Source: Chionis minor (taxonomy: Eukaryota; Chordata; Aves; Charadriiformes; Chionididae). From it: a stretch of 64,000 bases of DNA. This document shows, piece by piece, positions 62,257 through 64,000 of the stretch. The stretch spans positions 782,469 through 846,468 of the forward strand of contig VZSF01003599.1 in assembly GCA_013398295.1 (NCBI GenBank), written 5' to 3'. The notes below the pieces were generated by a model that saw only the letters and a program-made list of their open reading frames with translations, was not told the DNA's origin and made no database searches. Both the position numbers and the translations under genes were made by a program. Within the stretch, counting starts at the first letter, position 1. Every line of letters begins with the position of its first letter.

Positions 62257-62399
62257 TAATTTGTAATTGCAAGGTTTATAATGTCAAATTGTCATCATGC
62301 CAGTGATCTATTTGTTCCTTTGCCAAGTTCTCAAGTAATTTCCTGGGTTGCTAGAAAGTATATTCTTCTTTTGTACAGTTCTGTAAATTTAGCTGTGGA

Positions 62400-62835
62400 T
62401 TGAAGAAAAATCAGGCTTCCGATTCTGCCCTCATTGTGCCCCAAGCAGGCACAGGCAGCACCTCCCATGGGGAGATCATTACCCAGCTGCGGGAGTCCAG
62501 TCTCTTATTCTTTCTTCTTGAGGCATCTGAACCCACGTGGTCCTGCTTCTAAGAAAGCACATGCAGCTCTTGCCAGGGTCTCATGAGCAAGATGAGATAA
62601 CTGGCTGGAGCACACTATGGGGTCCTTCTGGCCTGTGGCCTGCCTCGCTCCCCATAAAACATGGATACAGAGGAAGGAAGGATTTACAATGGGTCACACA
62701 CTGGCTCAAGTGGAGCAAGGATGCAGCAGGGCCATGCAGAGAACACATGAGCCAGAGAGTGCTTCCAGGCCCTGCAGTCTGGCCATGACCCACACACTGG
62801 ATGGAGAGGTGCTTTAACTACCAAAGCTCAATAAA
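62400..62835 (+). other. GC-richer block followed by AATAAA, possible transcript 3' end
   Basis: Sequence from about 62400 to 62815 is GC-richer than its flanks. It carries open frames on both strands (83 and 70 codons) that overlap and so cannot both be real. It is followed by the canonical poly(A) signal AATAAA at 62830-62835. A repeated CACACACTGG word (about 62695 and 62790) lies within. It could be the last exon of a non-coding transcript or an old retroposed 3' end. No homology was recognised and no poly(A) tail is evident. Confidence 0.15.
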
Positions 62836-63208
62836 TCATTTGTATCATCAATATCTATCGTATTTTCTGTGGTTCTAGTTTTGAGTTCCCCATGTACCCT
62901 AGAGAGAGAGAGAAGACCTAGTTTCAGTTACACTCTCTCAAGATAAAAACCCAGCCTATTTGGAGTAAACAGTTGAATGAAGTATTTGCCAGGCTCTATT
63001 ATAGCTGTTCCTGCATTCTGTAAAATTATTCACATGTATACAAGCATGAGTTCATTTTGCCAGGAAGCAAGACCATTAATCCTGCCTCCTTTGAAGCCAT
63101 GTGTTTGTGGACTGTGGTGGGTGACTTAACTGTTTAGATGACTTAGATTGCAGGAGACTTCGTCCCTTTGTAATGTTAATGACTGCTGAATAGCTCAGCC
63201 CTGCATGA

Positions 63209-63364
63209 GATTTATTTATATTTAAGAATATTTTTTGTTTTAATCTTATGTTTTTCTTAGGTTTTCTTATATTTCGCTATGTTTATATTTAATTTCTTGT
63301 ATTACTTATTTTATTACATATTTAATGTTTTTTTCTTATAATAAATCCTCTCATAGGAGGATTT
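63209..63364. repeat. T-rich low-complexity tract ending in a small hairpin
   Basis: TTTATTTATATTT-like sequence runs to about 63345 and is followed by the perfect 8-bp inverted repeat AAATCCTC-TCATAG-GAGGATTT (63343-63364). The hairpin has no T-run directly after it that would suggest a Pol III terminator. It is probably incidental. Confidence 0.7.
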
Positions 63365-64000
63365 GGTTTCTAAAGAGTTAATTGGTGCATGCTATTTTAC
63401 TCACAAGCCAATTGAATCAGATAATTGCTGTTTCCTGAGTAATGTCAGAGTGTACAGAAAGATCTTTTGTTCCAATTAAGATGTTAAAGAGGGCTTGAGG
63501 ATTACTTTCTATGCAAATTCTTTACATTAAAGTTTTACAGTATGTACCATACAAGATTTAGAAATGCTGCTATTTAAACATCTATACATATAATTAGTCA
63601 CTAATTGTTGAGGTCTAATACTCTCTTTAGCGTATTACTAGAGCTATTCCAGATATCCCTGAAGACAGTTTCGGGAAAGTGTGTAAACCCTTCAGTTTTA
63701 CAGTTGCTGCCAGTTTTTCATTTTAAGCAGGGAAAGAGATGGGATTTTCCTAGGCACTGAAGTGAAGGTTCTTGCCCCTGAAGTTCAGGAGCTGTCAGCT
63801 ACTGATAGTCACCAACTTGTTTCTGCAGGACTCCAGCCTTATCTGTGCTTCATTAGGGGACACCTCCTTCTTCCCCACAACATAGCTCCCTCATTTCACA
63901 CCTACAAAGCAGAATTGTTGTCCTTGTAGACACCTCTTTGTTTCCACCTTCTTGGTGGGTAAGTGCCATCTGGTTCCTTATTGGAGTCTAACAGCCAAAA

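Larger units (their letters stand above)
57866..62399. other. No recognised gene; AT-rich sequence
   Basis: Unique AT-rich sequence. The stretch at about 58060-58190 (TTTAATTAGCCTCTGCCATT, AGCAATTAAAATTATC) is enhancer-like. A poly-T run with an N lies at 59430-59447. No partner exon for the candidate at 57611-57865 was found downstream. Confidence 0.55.

Noticed and set aside
1..64000. CRISPR arrays, phage or bacterial operons, endogenous retroviral LTR pairs
   Set aside because: No regularly spaced direct repeats, no compact same-strand coding, and no LTR pair with a primer-binding site or polypurine tract were seen.

Overview
The window reads as vertebrate, almost certainly avian, nuclear DNA, and as intron or intergenic sequence rather than a gene-dense segment. 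The main evidence is a CR1 LINE 3' end at 48609-49072 that finishes in the (ATTCTGTG)n tail typical of bird and other sauropsid CR1 elements. A second, much older CR1 remnant lies at 25863-26044, and there are three decayed tRNA-derived fragments resembling MIR/CORE-SINE (18755-18895, 29836-29908, 30810-30866). Interspersed repeats are otherwise sparse, CpG is depleted across most of the window, and homopolymer runs are common. Nothing prokaryotic or viral was recognised: no operons, no CRISPR array, no LTR pair, no tRNA or rRNA gene.

No protein-coding gene could be identified by homology. Open frames occur on both strands, but they are short, overlap one another in antisense, and have the composition of translated non-coding DNA. 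What can be offered is a small set of candidate exons, each an open segment bounded by good splice signals. The best are 57611-57865 (+), 40641-40842 (+), 23273-23365 (-) and 45349-45412 (-). The two plus-strand candidates are phase compatible, so they could belong to one transcript, but neither peptide was recognised. Weaker candidates are at 8315-8452 (+), 13362-13385 (+), 42959-43235 (+) and 44298-44324 (-).

Layout. 1-9 kb is unremarkable, with an RFX-like X-box at 4394. 9-13 kb holds a GATA/GAAA microsatellite, a 98-nt imperfect hairpin (10326-10423), a 60-nt homopyrimidine tract with an unresolved base (12149-12208) and a cluster of perfect 15-bp inverted repeats (12656-12746). 13-18 kb includes TAATTA-rich sequence near 15.25-15.5 kb that looks like a conserved non-coding element. 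18-31 kb contains the MIR-like fragments and the old CR1. 31-40 kb is AT-rich sequence without recognised genes. 40-46 kb has most of the splice-bounded candidates and the only CpG-dense patch seen (45010-45252, with a NotI-type octamer). 46-52 kb has the CR1 and two regulatory-looking AT-rich stretches, one with inverted POU octamers at 51324 and 51372. 52-64 kb holds the best exon candidate, a second RFX-like site (55453), poly-T tracts and a GC-richer block followed by AATAAA (62400-62835).

Taken together, this is ordinary avian non-coding sequence with possible cis-regulatory elements and possibly one or more unannotated or long non-coding transcripts. No evidence of a novel multi-gene system was found.
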